Under the pieces are notes generated by a model that ran no database searches, was not told the DNA's origin, and worked only from the letters and a program-made list of their open reading frames with translations. Both the position numbers and the translations under genes were made by a program. A stretch of DNA of 64,000 nucleotides from Flavobacterium sp. KACC 22763 (GTDB taxonomy: Bacteria > Bacteroidota > Bacteroidia > Flavobacteriales > Flavobacteriaceae): positions 3,596,001-3,660,000 of the forward strand of contig NZ_CP117879.1 in NCBI RefSeq assembly GCF_028736155.1, given 5' to 3'. Every line of letters starts with the position of its first letter. Position 1 is the stretch's first letter. Shown here piece after piece: positions 1 to 9,312 of the stretch.

Positions 1-924
1 ACAGCTGATAAAAACAACTGGCATAATTATTTTGTAACCATACAAGATTTCATTTCGAAGATCTTTATCTTCTTTTAATGAAGAGAGCTTCGGCAAATAA
101 TAAGTGCTTAATGCTGTTGTTATTAATAATAAATATCCATCTGACACCTTCATCATTCCTTGCCAATATCCCGCCGCATCCAAACCAATTTTTGAAATTA
201 CCATATCACGTAGTAAAATCTGAACAACAGGAGCTGTAAATACAGAAACTAAAGCCATTAAACTAAAGCCTCCAAGTTTCTTTGCAAGCGTTTTATCAAA
301 TGAATACTTAAAATAACTCCATGAAAACCAATTGCTTTTAATCACAAAGAAGAGAGTAATAAAAAAAACTATAGATTGGGAAAGAACAATAGAATACAAA
401 GCTCCTTCAATTTTGCAAAAGTAAACTAATAATACCGTAAATATTAGACCTACTAAACTCCCAAATGTATTTACAATTGTATATTTCTTTATTTCACTTT
501 TGCCATTTAAAATAGAAATCAAAAGATTATTTAATGAATAAAAAATTATTGTTATCCCTAAAACTCTAATTGCATTATTGTAAATAGAGTTTTTTAGTAT
601 TAAATTTGAAAAATAATTAGCCCATATAAATAAGAAAAAACCAAAAAAAAAGGAGCAAAACATTGAAATTCTTAATGCAGTACTGAGCATTTTCTTTTGT
701 TTAAGCTCATTGTTTTCATATTCGGCTGTATATTTTACTACTCCCGTGTTAATTGCTCCATTAGAAACTGTCAAAATAATGGCAACAAAATTTGTAAATT
801 GACCAATTACTGCAACACCAGCAGGTCCCGTAAATATTGCTACAATTTTATTAGCAATAAACCCAGAAGCAATGCGTATAAATGTTGTAATAGCAGAATA
901 AAGAGAAGTTTTAATTAATTTCAA
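1..924 (-). CDS. wzx: Wzx/WzxE-type O-antigen flippase, C-terminus cut by window edge
   Basis: An open frame runs from 924 to base 1 (308 codons, no stop) and continues outside the window. It begins with TTG at 922-924, giving MKLIKTSLYSA; no ATG lies nearby upstream in frame. The protein is very hydrophobic, with many predicted membrane helices and the N-terminal pattern of the polysaccharide-biosynthesis MATE-like flippases (FIANKIVAIFTGPAGVAVIG near residues 22-41). Such proteins move undecaprenyl-linked repeat units across the inner membrane. It starts 5 bp after the stop of the aminotransferase gene, so it is probably the next gene of the same operon. The family call is confident; the substrate is unknown. 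Confidence 0.85.
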   Translation of the reverse strand, partial: MKLIKTSLYSAITTFIRIASGFIANKIVAIFTGPAGVAVIGQFTNFVAIILTVSNGAINTGVVKYTAEYENNELKQKKMLSTALRISMFCSFFFGFFLFIWANYFSNLILKNSIYNNAIRVLGITIIFYSLNNLLISILNGKSEIKKYTIVNTFGSLVGLIFTVLLVYFCKIEGALYSIVLSQSIVFFITLFFVIKSNWFSWSYFKYSFDKTLAKKLGGFSLMALVSVFTAPVVQILLRDMVISKIGLDAAGYWQGMMKVSDGYLLLITTALSTYYLPKLSSLKEDKDLRNEILYGYKIIMPVVFISC

Positions 925-929
925 AATAC

Positions 930-2027
930 TTAAAACTTATTTAAAACTTCTACGATTCTCGCTATTTCATCATTACTCATAACAGGACTAATTGGCAAAC
1001 TCAATACTTCTTCATGTATTTTCTCCGTTATTGGTAAAGAAATACTTGACATCTCAGAATAACATTCTTGTTTATGCAGAGGAATCGGGTAATGTATTAA
1101 AGTCTGAATTTTATGCTCTTGTAGATAAATCTGTAATTCATCACGGTTATTTGCACGAATCACAAAAAGATGCCAAACATGTTCTTCTGTTTTATTAATA
1201 TGTGGCAATATTATTTTATCATTCTTTATATTCTGCATATAATAATTCGCTATCTCTCGACGCAAAATTGTTTCATTATCTAAATAATTCATTTTAACAT
1301 TTAGAAATGCCGCTTGAATTTCATCCATACGACTGTTTAACCCTTGATATTGATTTATATATTTTTGAGCGGAGCCGTAATTTGCTAGAGTACGTATTAC
1401 TTTAGCTAATTCAATATCTTTCGCAGTGACAGCCCCTGAATCACCCAGTGCTCCTAAATTCTTCCCTGGATAAAAACTAAATCCAGCTGCATCTCCTAAA
1501 TTACCTGTTCTAATACCATTCCAACACGCTCCAATAGCCTGAGCGTTATCTTCAATTAATTTTAAATTATTAGATTTGGCTAAGATTTCAAGTTCTTCAC
1601 TCCAACAAGCACGTCCATAAAGATGAACTATCATTATAGCTTTAGTTTTTGAGGTAATCTTATCTTTTAATAAATTTAAATCTAGATTGTAAGTATCTAA
1701 ATCTGGTTCTACAAGAATAGGAATCAATTTATTGTCAGTAATGGCTAAAACAGAGGCTATGTAAGTATTAGCAGGAACAATAATTTCATCCCCTTCTTGC
1801 ATTACCCCCAATTCGATATAGGCTTTAAAAATAAGGCGTAAAGCATCTAAACCATTAGCAACCGCTACTGCATTTCCACCCCCTTGATAAGTTTCGAGAT
1901 TTTTTTCGAACTCCTTTACTCTCTCCCCTAATAAATACCACCCGCTGTCAATTACCTCATCTGCAACTTTTTTTAATTCAGTTGTATATTGAGCATTTAT
2001 TTTTTGTAAATCTAAAAATTTAATCAT
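930..2027 (-). CDS. DegT/DnrJ/EryC1 sugar aminotransferase (FdtB/QdtB-like)
   Basis: This 365-residue PLP enzyme has the full family length. The Schiff-base lysine is K189 in [13 protein letters not shown], and the PLP-contacting acidic pair is in [10 protein letters not shown] (residues 157-166). Family members transfer an amino group from glutamate to a keto-sugar nucleotide. With rmlB and two FdtA-like ketoisomerases in the same operon, the likely substrate is a dTDP-3-keto-6-deoxyhexose, giving dTDP-3-amino-3,6-dideoxyhexose (Fuc3N or Qui3N). The 3 bp gap to the KAS III gene upstream supports co-transcription. The exact sugar stereochemistry cannot be read from sequence. Confidence 0.85.
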   Translation of the reverse strand: MIKFLDLQKINAQYTTELKKVADEVIDSGWYLLGERVKEFEKNLETYQGGGNAVAVANGLDALRLIFKAYIELGVMQEGDEIIVPANTYIASVLAITDNKLIPILVEPDLDTYNLDLNLLKDKITSKTKAIMIVHLYGRACWSEELEILAKSNNLKLIEDNAQAIGACWNGIRTGNLGDAAGFSFYPGKNLGALGDSGAVTAKDIELAKVIRTLANYGSAQKYINQYQGLNSRMDEIQAAFLNVKMNYLDNETILRREIANYYMQNIKNDKIILPHINKTEEHVWHLFVIRANNRDELQIYLQEHKIQTLIHYPIPLHKQECYSEMSSISLPITEKIHEEVLSLPISPVMSNDEIARIVEVLNKF

Positions 2028-2030
2028 ATT

Positions 2031-3008
2031 TTACTTTTTATATATAACAACTGCTCCCCAAGAATACCCTACTCCGAATCCTGCCAAAAGAAAATTATTT
2101 TCATATGTCGACTCTTTAATTTTGTTTTTCAAGACAATAGGTATAGTTGAAGAAACAGTATTCCCATAATTTTCCATATCGATAATAAATTTATCTTTTG
2201 GAATATTAATTTTTTTTCTGAGATATTCTAACATAAAAGTGTTAGCTTGATGGAAAACAAAAGCCCCTATTGAATCAATGCTCTCATTGTTTTTTTCCAA
2301 AGTCTTACTAATCAGTTCTGGCACAGCTTTAGCGGTAAAATTGAATATTTCTGGACCATTCATAAAAAGATTATTATCATTAGCTTCATCAGAATCTAAA
2401 ATTTTAGCATTCTTAACAGCTCCATTTTTAACTATCAAATTTTGGAAACCACTCCCATCACTTCCTAATGAAAACTCACCAATTCTATACAACCCATTAT
2501 CTGATATTAAAGTGGCAGAAGACGCATCACCAAATATACTACGATTGCCTTTATCTTTTTCATGAATATATTTTGAATACATTTCTGCTGTAACAAGAAT
2601 AACATTCTTAGCAACCTTAGAAATGATTAAGCCTTTGGCCAAAGAAAGTCCATAGATATACCCTGAACAACCTTGATTTATATCAATAGCAGCACAATTA
2701 GTTGATAATCCAGATTTATTCTGTACAATACAAGCAGTAGTAGGTAAAAAATAATCGGGTGATTGAGTGCATAAGATTAAATAATCAATCTCTGATTTAT
2801 CTATTTTATATTCACTACAGAGAATATCAATAACCTCAGTCGCAATATCTGAAGTATATTGATCTTTATCGGTAATGTTACGATTTTGAATCCCTATTTT
2901 TTGAATTATTTTCTCACTATCCCACTCTGGAAATTGAGTTGCTATATCATCGTTACTTAGTTTATTGCTTGGCAAATAATAAGATACGTGCTTAATAAAG
3001 GCTTCCAT
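2031..3008 (-). CDS. Ketoacyl-ACP synthase III family (FabH-like) in sugar operon
   Basis: This 325-residue thiolase-fold protein carries the KAS III triad: Cys114 in NQGCSG, His253 in FHQAN and Asn283 in YGNTVSS. Family members condense an acyl-CoA primer with malonyl-ACP or transfer acyl groups. Its stop/start junction with the upstream acyl carrier protein gene overlaps at base 3008, so the two are almost certainly a functional pair. Sitting among aminosugar genes, it more likely supplies an acyl chain for sugar N-acylation than primes membrane fatty acid synthesis; that role is inference. Confidence 0.88.
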   Translation of the reverse strand: MEAFIKHVSYYLPSNKLSNDDIATQFPEWDSEKIIQKIGIQNRNITDKDQYTSDIATEVIDILCSEYKIDKSEIDYLILCTQSPDYFLPTTACIVQNKSGLSTNCAAIDINQGCSGYIYGLSLAKGLIISKVAKNVILVTAEMYSKYIHEKDKGNRSIFGDASSATLISDNGLYRIGEFSLGSDGSGFQNLIVKNGAVKNAKILDSDEANDNNLFMNGPEIFNFTAKAVPELISKTLEKNNESIDSIGAFVFHQANTFMLEYLRKKINIPKDKFIIDMENYGNTVSSTIPIVLKNKIKESTYENNFLLAGFGVGYSWGAVVIYKK

Positions 3009-3229
3009 TACTTACTCTCTTGAACAAAGTGATATAATTCACCTACTGATGTAAAGCTTGAAATCTTCTTTATATCAATTTTTACATTGTACTCATCATC
3101 TATCATCATTTGAATAGTTACTGCTGTAAGAGAATCCCAAAAATCTGAATTCACATAATCTGTATCGGCATTCAAATCAGTATCGACATCCTCTAATTGT
3201 CTCTTAAAATTTTCAATAAATTTTTCCAT
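3008..3229 (-). CDS. Acyl carrier protein
   Basis: This is a small acidic 73-residue protein with the phosphopantetheine site at Ser33 in the D-S-L motif (FWDSLTAV). Helix II hydrophobic spacing and length are typical of dedicated ACPs. It lies between a GNAT acyltransferase gene (11 bp upstream) and a KAS III gene (1 bp overlap downstream). That placement suggests it carries the acyl group that is built by KAS III and then moved to a sugar amine. It is probably not the fatty-acid AcpP, which normally clusters with fabF and rnc. Confidence 0.85.
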   Translation of the reverse strand: MEKFIENFKRQLEDVDTDLNADTDYVNSDFWDSLTAVTIQMMIDDEYNVKIDIKKISSFTSVGELYHFVQESK

Positions 3230-3240
3230 AATTTAATAAT

Positions 3241-3765
3241 TTAAAATAATTTTTCAAATTTTATTCTATTAGCTAAAAAGTCTTTCTTTTCTAAAACAAA
3301 ATAATAATTTAAGTCATCTTCATTAATCAATGTCGGATGAAATTTTTTATGATAATTAACGACAGATTTATTCTCTTTTCTAACTTCAAATTCTAGTCGA
3401 TCTAAATTCAGTTCTTCAAAAACATATGACTTTAAAATCACGTCAACCTTAATTACATTTATCGGATTATCGTAAAAAGGTTTTGAAACAAAACTACCAA
3501 TTTCAATAGAATTTTCCTTTTTATTATATAATCTATAAGTAGCAAAACTCATCCCATCTTCATCTATGCAAATGAAATAAAACTCCTCTTGAGACTTCTC
3601 CCTTTTCTTATAATCACAAATCCATAATTTTTGCTTTTCAATATCTGAATCTGTTTGGCTAATAAATCTTGATTTAGAAATATCTGTTCTTATGGCAACT
3701 ATAAAATCAGCATCGCTTTCTTCTACCAAACGGAGTGATATATTATACTTATTTATTTGATTCAA
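3241..3765 (-). CDS. GNAT-family N-acyltransferase
   Basis: This is a 174-residue protein with the RimJ/RimL-like GNAT layout. An N-terminal LRLVEESDADFIVAIR helix region is followed by an internal EIGSFVSKPF strand and a C-terminal LEFEVRKENKSVVNYHKK segment typical of the acyl-CoA-binding helix. It overlaps the upstream FdtA-like gene by 17 bp, so translation is probably coupled. In 3-amino-sugar pathways the last step is N-acylation, usually by a hexapeptide-repeat enzyme; this GNAT may fill that role, using acyl-CoA or the acyl-ACP encoded next door. The substrate is not proven. Confidence 0.75.
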   Translation of the reverse strand: MNQINKYNISLRLVEESDADFIVAIRTDISKSRFISQTDSDIEKQKLWICDYKKREKSQEEFYFICIDEDGMSFATYRLYNKKENSIEIGSFVSKPFYDNPINVIKVDVILKSYVFEELNLDRLEFEVRKENKSVVNYHKKFHPTLINEDDLNYYFVLEKKDFLANRIKFEKLF

Positions 3766-4183
3766 TGCTAATATAATTTAAATATTCGTCATAATTTCTT
3801 AAGTAATCTTTCTCGTCATATTCATGCGAGGCTAGAACTAAACATATAGATCCACTAGAAAAATTAATTTCAGAAGCCCAAATACCTGGAGGTATATGCA
3901 ATCCTAAATCTGGTCTATTCAACAATATTTGTCGTTTTGTCTTACCATCATCTAACAAAATTTCAAAGCTACCGCTAGCAGCTACTAAAAATTGGTGACA
4001 ATCTTTGTGAGCATGAGCTCCTCGAGACTCACCGCCAGGAATATCATATAAATAAAAAATCCTTTTTACAGCAAAAGGAATTTCACTATTGTTACTAACT
4101 GCTGTTATATGGCCATTTCTATTTCCTATCTGACTCAAATGCAAAAGACTACACTCAAAAACACTTTTTTTAGACTGCATCAT
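3749..4183 (-). CDS. FdtA/QdtA-like sugar 3,4-ketoisomerase (cupin, HxH intact)
   Basis: This 144-residue cupin of the WxcM-like/FdtA family begins at an ATG inside the end of the preceding paralogue (14 bp overlap). The motif SRGAHAHKDCHQ carries both histidines (H57 and H59) that serve catalysis in characterised FdtA/QdtA proteins. These enzymes isomerise dTDP-4-keto-6-deoxyglucose to the 3-keto sugar, between the RmlB step and the DegT aminotransferase. RmlB and the aminotransferase are both in this operon. An MM start at 4181-4183 or 4178-4180 is equally possible. Confidence 0.82.
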   Translation of the reverse strand: MMQSKKSVFECSLLHLSQIGNRNGHITAVSNNSEIPFAVKRIFYLYDIPGGESRGAHAHKDCHQFLVAASGSFEILLDDGKTKRQILLNRPDLGLHIPPGIWASEINFSSGSICLVLASHEYDEKDYLRNYDEYLNYISIESNK

Positions 4184-4577
4184 TTGTTAACATTTTAAAT
4201 TCATTAAAATCTCTAATATAATCTTCTTTAGAAAATTTCTCACTAGATATATGTAAAACTAAAGAGTTTGTGGAAAAATTCTCTATATGTCTCCAAGTTT
4301 TAGCAGGCAAATAAAGACCGTAGTAACTTCTATTCAAAGAAAATTTTTCGGTACTACCATCAATATTTGTTATTATTATATCAAAACTTCCGCTTAAGGC
4401 AATGATAATTTCTTTTTGCTCATAATATGCATGTCCTCCTCTTATTCCTCCGCCTGGCACATCATAAGTCCAAAAGGTCCTTTCAATCTTAAAGGGTATT
4501 TGGTCAGAATATTGCAAAAAAGTTAAATTGCCTCTTGGATCTTGAATCTTAGGAAAAGTAATTAATCTTGGCTTCAT
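4170..4577 (-). CDS. FdtA/QdtA-like cupin paralogue with His-to-Tyr change
   Basis: This 135-residue cupin of the same family lies directly upstream of its paralogue. The glycine-rich PGGGIRGGHAYYEQ segment aligns with the RGxHAHK motif of FdtA: the first histidine is kept (H49) but the second position is tyrosine (Y51). The rest of the fold, including the DPRGNLTFLQ start and LYLPAKTWRHIENFS strand, looks normal. It may be a ketoisomerase with altered chemistry or stereochemistry, a partner subunit, or a binding protein. The family call is firm, the activity is not. Confidence 0.8.
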   Translation of the reverse strand: MKPRLITFPKIQDPRGNLTFLQYSDQIPFKIERTFWTYDVPGGGIRGGHAYYEQKEIIIALSGSFDIIITNIDGSTEKFSLNRSYYGLYLPAKTWRHIENFSTNSLVLHISSEKFSKEDYIRDFNEFKMLTNDAV

Positions 4578-4650
4578 TATAAAATAATATTTTACTATTT
4601 GTTTTTTTTTAAATAGGTTGAATTAAAAAACTAAATCTCAAATCAGCTTT

Positions 4651-5724
4651 CTAATTCACATTAAGTTGTCGTAAAATCCTTCTCAATATTACAGCAATAA
4701 TGGATAAAAAAGCACCAATAAATCCGCCTAAAAGTAATGCTTTTGCCTTTCCAAACTTATTTTTAGGTAAAGGTAAAATAGGCCTGTCAATTACTTGAAT
4801 TAAAGGTGTTTCTTTACGTAAAGTTACTTTAGCTAACTCAGACTGTTTTACTAATTCAGTTAAAATTGCTGTATTAGCCTGAACATCTACTTGTCTTCTT
4901 GCAGAAGGTGCTCTACGAACATTTAAAGCTGGATTCAAATTAAATGTGTTATCATTTGCAACAGCAACACCTGTAATAGCTCCATTAAGTTCTCCTCGAA
5001 CAGAATCAACTTGCCTTTCTAAAATTGACATATTCATTCTTGCTTTCTTGCTTTTTGTTTCAACATAAAACTTACCAACCTGTATGGCTAAAGCTTCGCA
5101 AAAATACTTAGCAAACAATTCATTTTTTGAAGAAACATCCATAGTGATTATTGATACCTTTTTATCTTTTTGATTAACCCCTAAATCTGATTTAGACAAA
5201 TCAGTATACATCAATCCCAAAATACTATCTTGCTCTCTTGTGAATTTTTTTCTATCAGCATTTGGCAGAAACTCAATTGACGCAATTTTTGGCTCGTCAG
5301 ACCACTTTTTTCTCCATTCATTATTCTGAATATACATTTCTGCAAGAGAAACAACTTTACCATTTAAATTCACTGAAGACAATAGTGTTTTTTCAACCAT
5401 TGTTCTAGATTTAAAAAGTTCTGTCAAATTTGCACCCGCAAAAATTCCTCCTCCATTACCTCCTAAATCCAAGCCAAACGAGCTAGCCAAGCCTAAAGCC
5501 CCGCCTAAACCACCAGCTCCCTTTTCATCTTCGACAGCAAATGTTAATGTTGCTGTATATATAGGTTTTTTAATAAATGAATATGCTAAAGCGATTGCTG
5601 CTCCAATTATAGATGCTAATACAATTATTTTCCATTTAGAAAACAAATATATATACCATTGTCTTATTTTTTGAACAACTTCTTTTAACGACATTTCCTC
5701 GTTTTCAATATCTATATTCTCCAT
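4651..5724 (-). CDS. Wzz/GumC-like chain-length determinant protein without kinase domain
   Basis: This is a 357-residue inner-membrane protein with one membrane helix near residues 33-50 and another near 328-348. Between them is a mainly periplasmic region with a coiled-coil-like stretch (residues 205-300). A proline-rich PLPKNKFGKAK segment precedes the second helix, as is usual for Wzz proteins. No ATP-binding kinase domain follows, unlike the Wzc-like protein at 14856-17297. It sits 9 bp downstream of the SLBB export gene and likely forms the periplasmic part of a second polysaccharide export or polymerisation complex. Confidence 0.85.
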   Translation of the reverse strand: MENIDIENEEMSLKEVVQKIRQWYIYLFSKWKIIVLASIIGAAIALAYSFIKKPIYTATLTFAVEDEKGAGGLGGALGLASSFGLDLGGNGGGIFAGANLTELFKSRTMVEKTLLSSVNLNGKVVSLAEMYIQNNEWRKKWSDEPKIASIEFLPNADRKKFTREQDSILGLMYTDLSKSDLGVNQKDKKVSIITMDVSSKNELFAKYFCEALAIQVGKFYVETKSKKARMNMSILERQVDSVRGELNGAITGVAVANDNTFNLNPALNVRRAPSARRQVDVQANTAILTELVKQSELAKVTLRKETPLIQVIDRPILPLPKNKFGKAKALLLGGFIGAFLSIIAVILRRILRQLNVN

Positions 5725-5733
5725 GAAAATGTA

Positions 5734-8217
5734 TTATTTAAAAGCAGTTACAATTAATAAAGCTAAACTGGAAACTACACTACCAATACCAACCCATTCC
5801 CCCGCAGTCATTTTTTTCTTTTCAGGCTTTTCAGGCACAACAATTTGCGAGTCAGGCTCCACTTTCGGGTAAGATTTGAAAAACAAGAATGAAGTTGTTA
5901 CCGCCGCTTTCCCGTTTGGATAAATAATATAAGCTTTTCTCTTCCATCCTTTATTATCTACACCACCAACAGAATTAATATAATATTTGAATCCTTTTCC
6001 ACTTCTATATGGAATTTCAGAAGTCAACAACACATTACCAGTAACTTTTACTCCTTCGTTATACACTGCCACTTCAATTTCGTCTCCAGGAAATAAAGTA
6101 ACATTAGAATAGTGGTTTTTATCTTTTACAATTTTTTCCCAATTAACAGGAATAGTAGTGTATTTTAATTCGTCTCTTAATTTTTTTGATAATTTAGATT
6201 TAAGAGTGTCCTTAATTTTAAGATTTGATTCTTCTAAAATTCCCTCTTTTTTCTCTAACGTTTCCTTCTTCTCCAAATTAAGATTTATACTTTCTAATTG
6301 TTCTATTTGTTCTTCTTTGATTGGTCTTTTTATCTTCATACCATCTAAATTTGCGATAGATGTTAATCCTCCTGCTCTCATTACCACATTGTAAACCCTT
6401 TCTTTTTTATTTGCCAAAACATATTTCCCCGGATAAGTTACAGCTCCGCTTACTTTTACCATTTCCGGTTTTTCATAAACCGCCATTCTACGAATATTAA
6501 TAACATCGAAAGGTTTTAAAACAAAATTTTTAATTTGTTCATTATTATCCGCGGTAATTTCTAGTTCAACTAATTCTACACGTTTAGGATCTGCATCATC
6601 AATAGCATCTGATTTAATCATTCGAGCAATCTCAACTCTTTTTGATGCCGAACCTGTTAATCCGCCTACTTGAACAACTAAGTCATTTAATGTAAGATTC
6701 TCAAAGTATTCATATTCACCCGGATTTTTTACTTCCCCATCTATTGTCACTTTATATTCTTCTCTAAACTCAAGAATAGAATATACTGTTACTATATCTT
6801 CTCTTTTTAATTCAATATCCGCATTTAAATCTCCCGACAAAGCAGCACCTAGATCAACATTAACGATTTCTGTTGTCAAATCAGTTTTTAAACGAATAAT
6901 TCGTGCTCGTTTACTATAAGCATCTTCTTTCAATCCTTCTGCTCTTGTTACAAGGTCTGAAATTCTCATTCCTTCAGTAAAAGAATAATAATCTGGTCTA
7001 AAAACAGCTCCTTCAATCTTGATACGATTTTCAAATCGATTTAAAATCTTAGTAACTCTAAAAACGTCCCCAGATTGAGGTTGATAAGAATTGTATTCGC
7101 TTTCATTTATATCGTGTACTTTAAATTCTTTTCCGGTCTTTTGCAGTACATTAACCGAAGCTGTATAAGCAAATTCATTAAATCCAGAAGCAAAATTTAA
7201 CAAATCAGAAAACTTCTCACCTTTTTTCATTTCAAAAATTCCAGGACGTTTAACTTCTCCCTCAACAGTAACTCTTTGACTATAAGCAGGAATTCTAATT
7301 ACGTCATTTTCCTTTAGGGAAACATTATCAGATTGATCTCCTTTAACTAAGAATCTATAAATGTCAATATTCTTGTAAACCTTATTGTTTCTTATCAATT
7401 CAATATTTCTATAGCTACCGTTTTTCCCAGGTCCGCCAGCCAAATGCAAAGCATTATAAACAGTTGATAATGACGATATAGAATAATTACCAGGTTGTTT
7501 ACCACCAACAATGGTAACTTTTATAGTACGTATTTTTCCTAAGCTAATGCTTACTTGAGATTGTCCAGAACGAACCGTGCTGTATACCTTAGCAATTGCT
7601 GCTTTTATTTTTTGAGTTGCAGCCTCAATAGACATCCCAGAAACCGAGATTTGTCCCACATAATCAATACTTACCTTTCCTTCTACACTTACAGGTGTAT
7701 TAGCATTATATTCTTGGACACCATAAACGCTAATTTGTAATTCATCACCAGGACCAAGAACGTAATTCATAGGAGTTGCTAAATTTAAATCGGGTTCAAA
7801 ATTCAGAGTAGGGTTATCAAACAATTCCGAACCAAAAATTAAAGTATTCAGAGAATCTTTTACTTTATCATTTTTTATTTCATTCTGTTTTCTTCCAAAT
7901 TCTGAAGTTTTCTCTCCTATCTTTGATTTACTATCTTTACTTTTATCTTTTGCATTTTTCTTCTCATAGTCATTAAGCTTAATCTTAAGTCTATTAAACT
8001 CTGTCTGACTCATCCCTTTTGAAAGCACCATCGATTCAACTTGATCTATAGTCGCATTATTACTTTTTAGCTGAGCACTAATTTTTGCTAAATCATCATC
8101 AGATAAGTAATCAACTTTCACTGTACTTAAATCTTTAGATTTCATAATATCTTGTGCTTTCGCATTAAAAGTAATTAATGCAAAAAACAGGGTAAGAACG
8201 TATAATATTTTTTTCAT
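5734..8217 (-). CDS. Multi-SLBB polysaccharide export protein (Wza-type)
   Basis: The frame is open to 8310, but the ATG at 8215-8217 gives a standard signal peptide (MKKILYVLTLFFALITFNAKAQ minus the last residues) and removes overlap with rmlB, so I place the start there (827 aa). A Poly_export domain (GPGDELQISVYGV, near residue 150) is followed by several SLBB repeats marked by VxVxGxVxxPG patterns (for example RVTVEGEVKRPG and KVTIDGEVKNPG). The protein ends in a C-terminal membrane helix (WVGIGSVVSSLALLIVTAF). Such proteins form the outer-membrane/periplasmic export channel. It is much longer than the Wza-like lipoprotein at 17313-18104. Confidence 0.87.
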   Translation of the reverse strand: MKKILYVLTLFFALITFNAKAQDIMKSKDLSTVKVDYLSDDDLAKISAQLKSNNATIDQVESMVLSKGMSQTEFNRLKIKLNDYEKKNAKDKSKDSKSKIGEKTSEFGRKQNEIKNDKVKDSLNTLIFGSELFDNPTLNFEPDLNLATPMNYVLGPGDELQISVYGVQEYNANTPVSVEGKVSIDYVGQISVSGMSIEAATQKIKAAIAKVYSTVRSGQSQVSISLGKIRTIKVTIVGGKQPGNYSISSLSTVYNALHLAGGPGKNGSYRNIELIRNNKVYKNIDIYRFLVKGDQSDNVSLKENDVIRIPAYSQRVTVEGEVKRPGIFEMKKGEKFSDLLNFASGFNEFAYTASVNVLQKTGKEFKVHDINESEYNSYQPQSGDVFRVTKILNRFENRIKIEGAVFRPDYYSFTEGMRISDLVTRAEGLKEDAYSKRARIIRLKTDLTTEIVNVDLGAALSGDLNADIELKREDIVTVYSILEFREEYKVTIDGEVKNPGEYEYFENLTLNDLVVQVGGLTGSASKRVEIARMIKSDAIDDADPKRVELVELEITADNNEQIKNFVLKPFDVINIRRMAVYEKPEMVKVSGAVTYPGKYVLANKKERVYNVVMRAGGLTSIANLDGMKIKRPIKEEQIEQLESINLNLEKKETLEKKEGILEESNLKIKDTLKSKLSKKLRDELKYTTIPVNWEKIVKDKNHYSNVTLFPGDEIEVAVYNEGVKVTGNVLLTSEIPYRSGKGFKYYINSVGGVDNKGWKRKAYIIYPNGKAAVTTSFLFFKSYPKVEPDSQIVVPEKPEKKKMTAGEWVGIGSVVSSLALLIVTAFK

Positions 8218-8249
8218 ATAAAAGGAAAAATTATTTTTAAAGATATTTC

Positions 8250-9296
8250 TTATGAGTATTGCTTTTGATAATACTCTTTGTAAGCTCCTGATGTAACATT
8301 CTGAAGCCACTCTTGATTATTTAAGTACCAATTTATAGTCTTTTCTAATCCTTCTTCAAAAGTCACAGAAGGCGTCCATCCTAGTTCTTTATTAATTTTT
8401 GAAGCATCTATTGCATAACGCAAATCATGACCAGGCCTATCTTTAACATAGGCAATAAGTTTTTCAGAAGTCCCAACTTTTCTTGCAAGTTTACCATCCA
8501 TTATTTTACATAATAACTTGACAAGATCTATATTTTTCCATTCATTAAATCCGCCAATGTTATATGTTTCATGATTCTTTCCTTCATGAAAAACCAAATC
8601 TATTGCAATGGCATGATCTTCTACGAACAACCAATCTCTTGTATAATTTCCATCACCATATACTGGTAGAGATTTGTTATTAATAATATTATTGATAAAC
8701 AAAGGAATTAATTTTTCAGGGAAGTGGTATGAACCATAGTTATTTGAACAATTAGTTAAAACATAAGGCAATCCATAAGTCTCACCATATGCCCTCACAA
8801 AATGATCTGAACTTGCTTTTGAAGCCGAATACGGAGAGTTTGGATCATATGGTGTTTCTTCAGTAAATAACCCTGTAGAACCCAAAGAACCATAAACCTC
8901 ATCTGTACTAATATGATAAAACCTTTTTCCATCAAAGTTTCCTTTCCATTGATTCTTTGCTGCATTTAGCAAATTCATTGTACCAATAACATTTGTTTTA
9001 ACGAATGCCAGAGGATCTTCGATTGAACGATCTACATGAGATTCTGCTGCTAAATGCAAAACTCCGTCAAATTCATGAAGATTAAAAAGATCATTAATAA
9101 AAGTTTCATCAACAATATCTCCTTTTACGAAAGTATAATTCGGTTTATTTTCGATGTCCTTAATATTTTCAAGATTTCCAGCATAAGTCAATGCATCTAA
9201 ATTGAAAATTTGATATTCCGGATATTTGTTTACAAAACGTCTTACTACATGAGAACCTATAAAACCAGCGCCTCCCGTTATTAGAATTTTTTTCAT
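8250..9296 (-). CDS. rmlB: dTDP-glucose 4,6-dehydratase
   Basis: This is a 348-residue extended SDR enzyme. The NAD-binding motif GGAGFIGSHV is at residues 8-17, the catalytic Thr-Asp-Glu at 131-133 (STDEVYGS), and Tyr156/Lys160 lie in YSASK. It converts dTDP-glucose to dTDP-4-keto-6-deoxyglucose, the entry point for the ketoisomerase and aminotransferase steps encoded downstream. rmlA, rmlC and rmlD are not in the window. dTDP-glucose must therefore come from an rmlA elsewhere, and the absence of rmlCD here fits an amino-deoxy sugar rather than rhamnose. Confidence 0.93.
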   Translation of the reverse strand: MKKILITGGAGFIGSHVVRRFVNKYPEYQIFNLDALTYAGNLENIKDIENKPNYTFVKGDIVDETFINDLFNLHEFDGVLHLAAESHVDRSIEDPLAFVKTNVIGTMNLLNAAKNQWKGNFDGKRFYHISTDEVYGSLGSTGLFTEETPYDPNSPYSASKASSDHFVRAYGETYGLPYVLTNCSNNYGSYHFPEKLIPLFINNIINNKSLPVYGDGNYTRDWLFVEDHAIAIDLVFHEGKNHETYNIGGFNEWKNIDLVKLLCKIMDGKLARKVGTSEKLIAYVKDRPGHDLRYAIDASKINKELGWTPSVTFEEGLEKTINWYLNNQEWLQNVTSGAYKEYYQKQYS

Positions 9297-9312
9297 TCGT
9301 GACTAATTTCTA

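Noticed and set aside
697..918. 73-codon plus-strand frame
   Set aside because: It is antisense to the flippase, whose protein sequence is clearly real; the plus-strand translation is low-complexity Asn/Cys-rich.
8218..8310. Upstream extension of the SLBB export protein
   Set aside because: It would overlap rmlB by 61 bp and hide an excellent signal peptide that begins at 8217.
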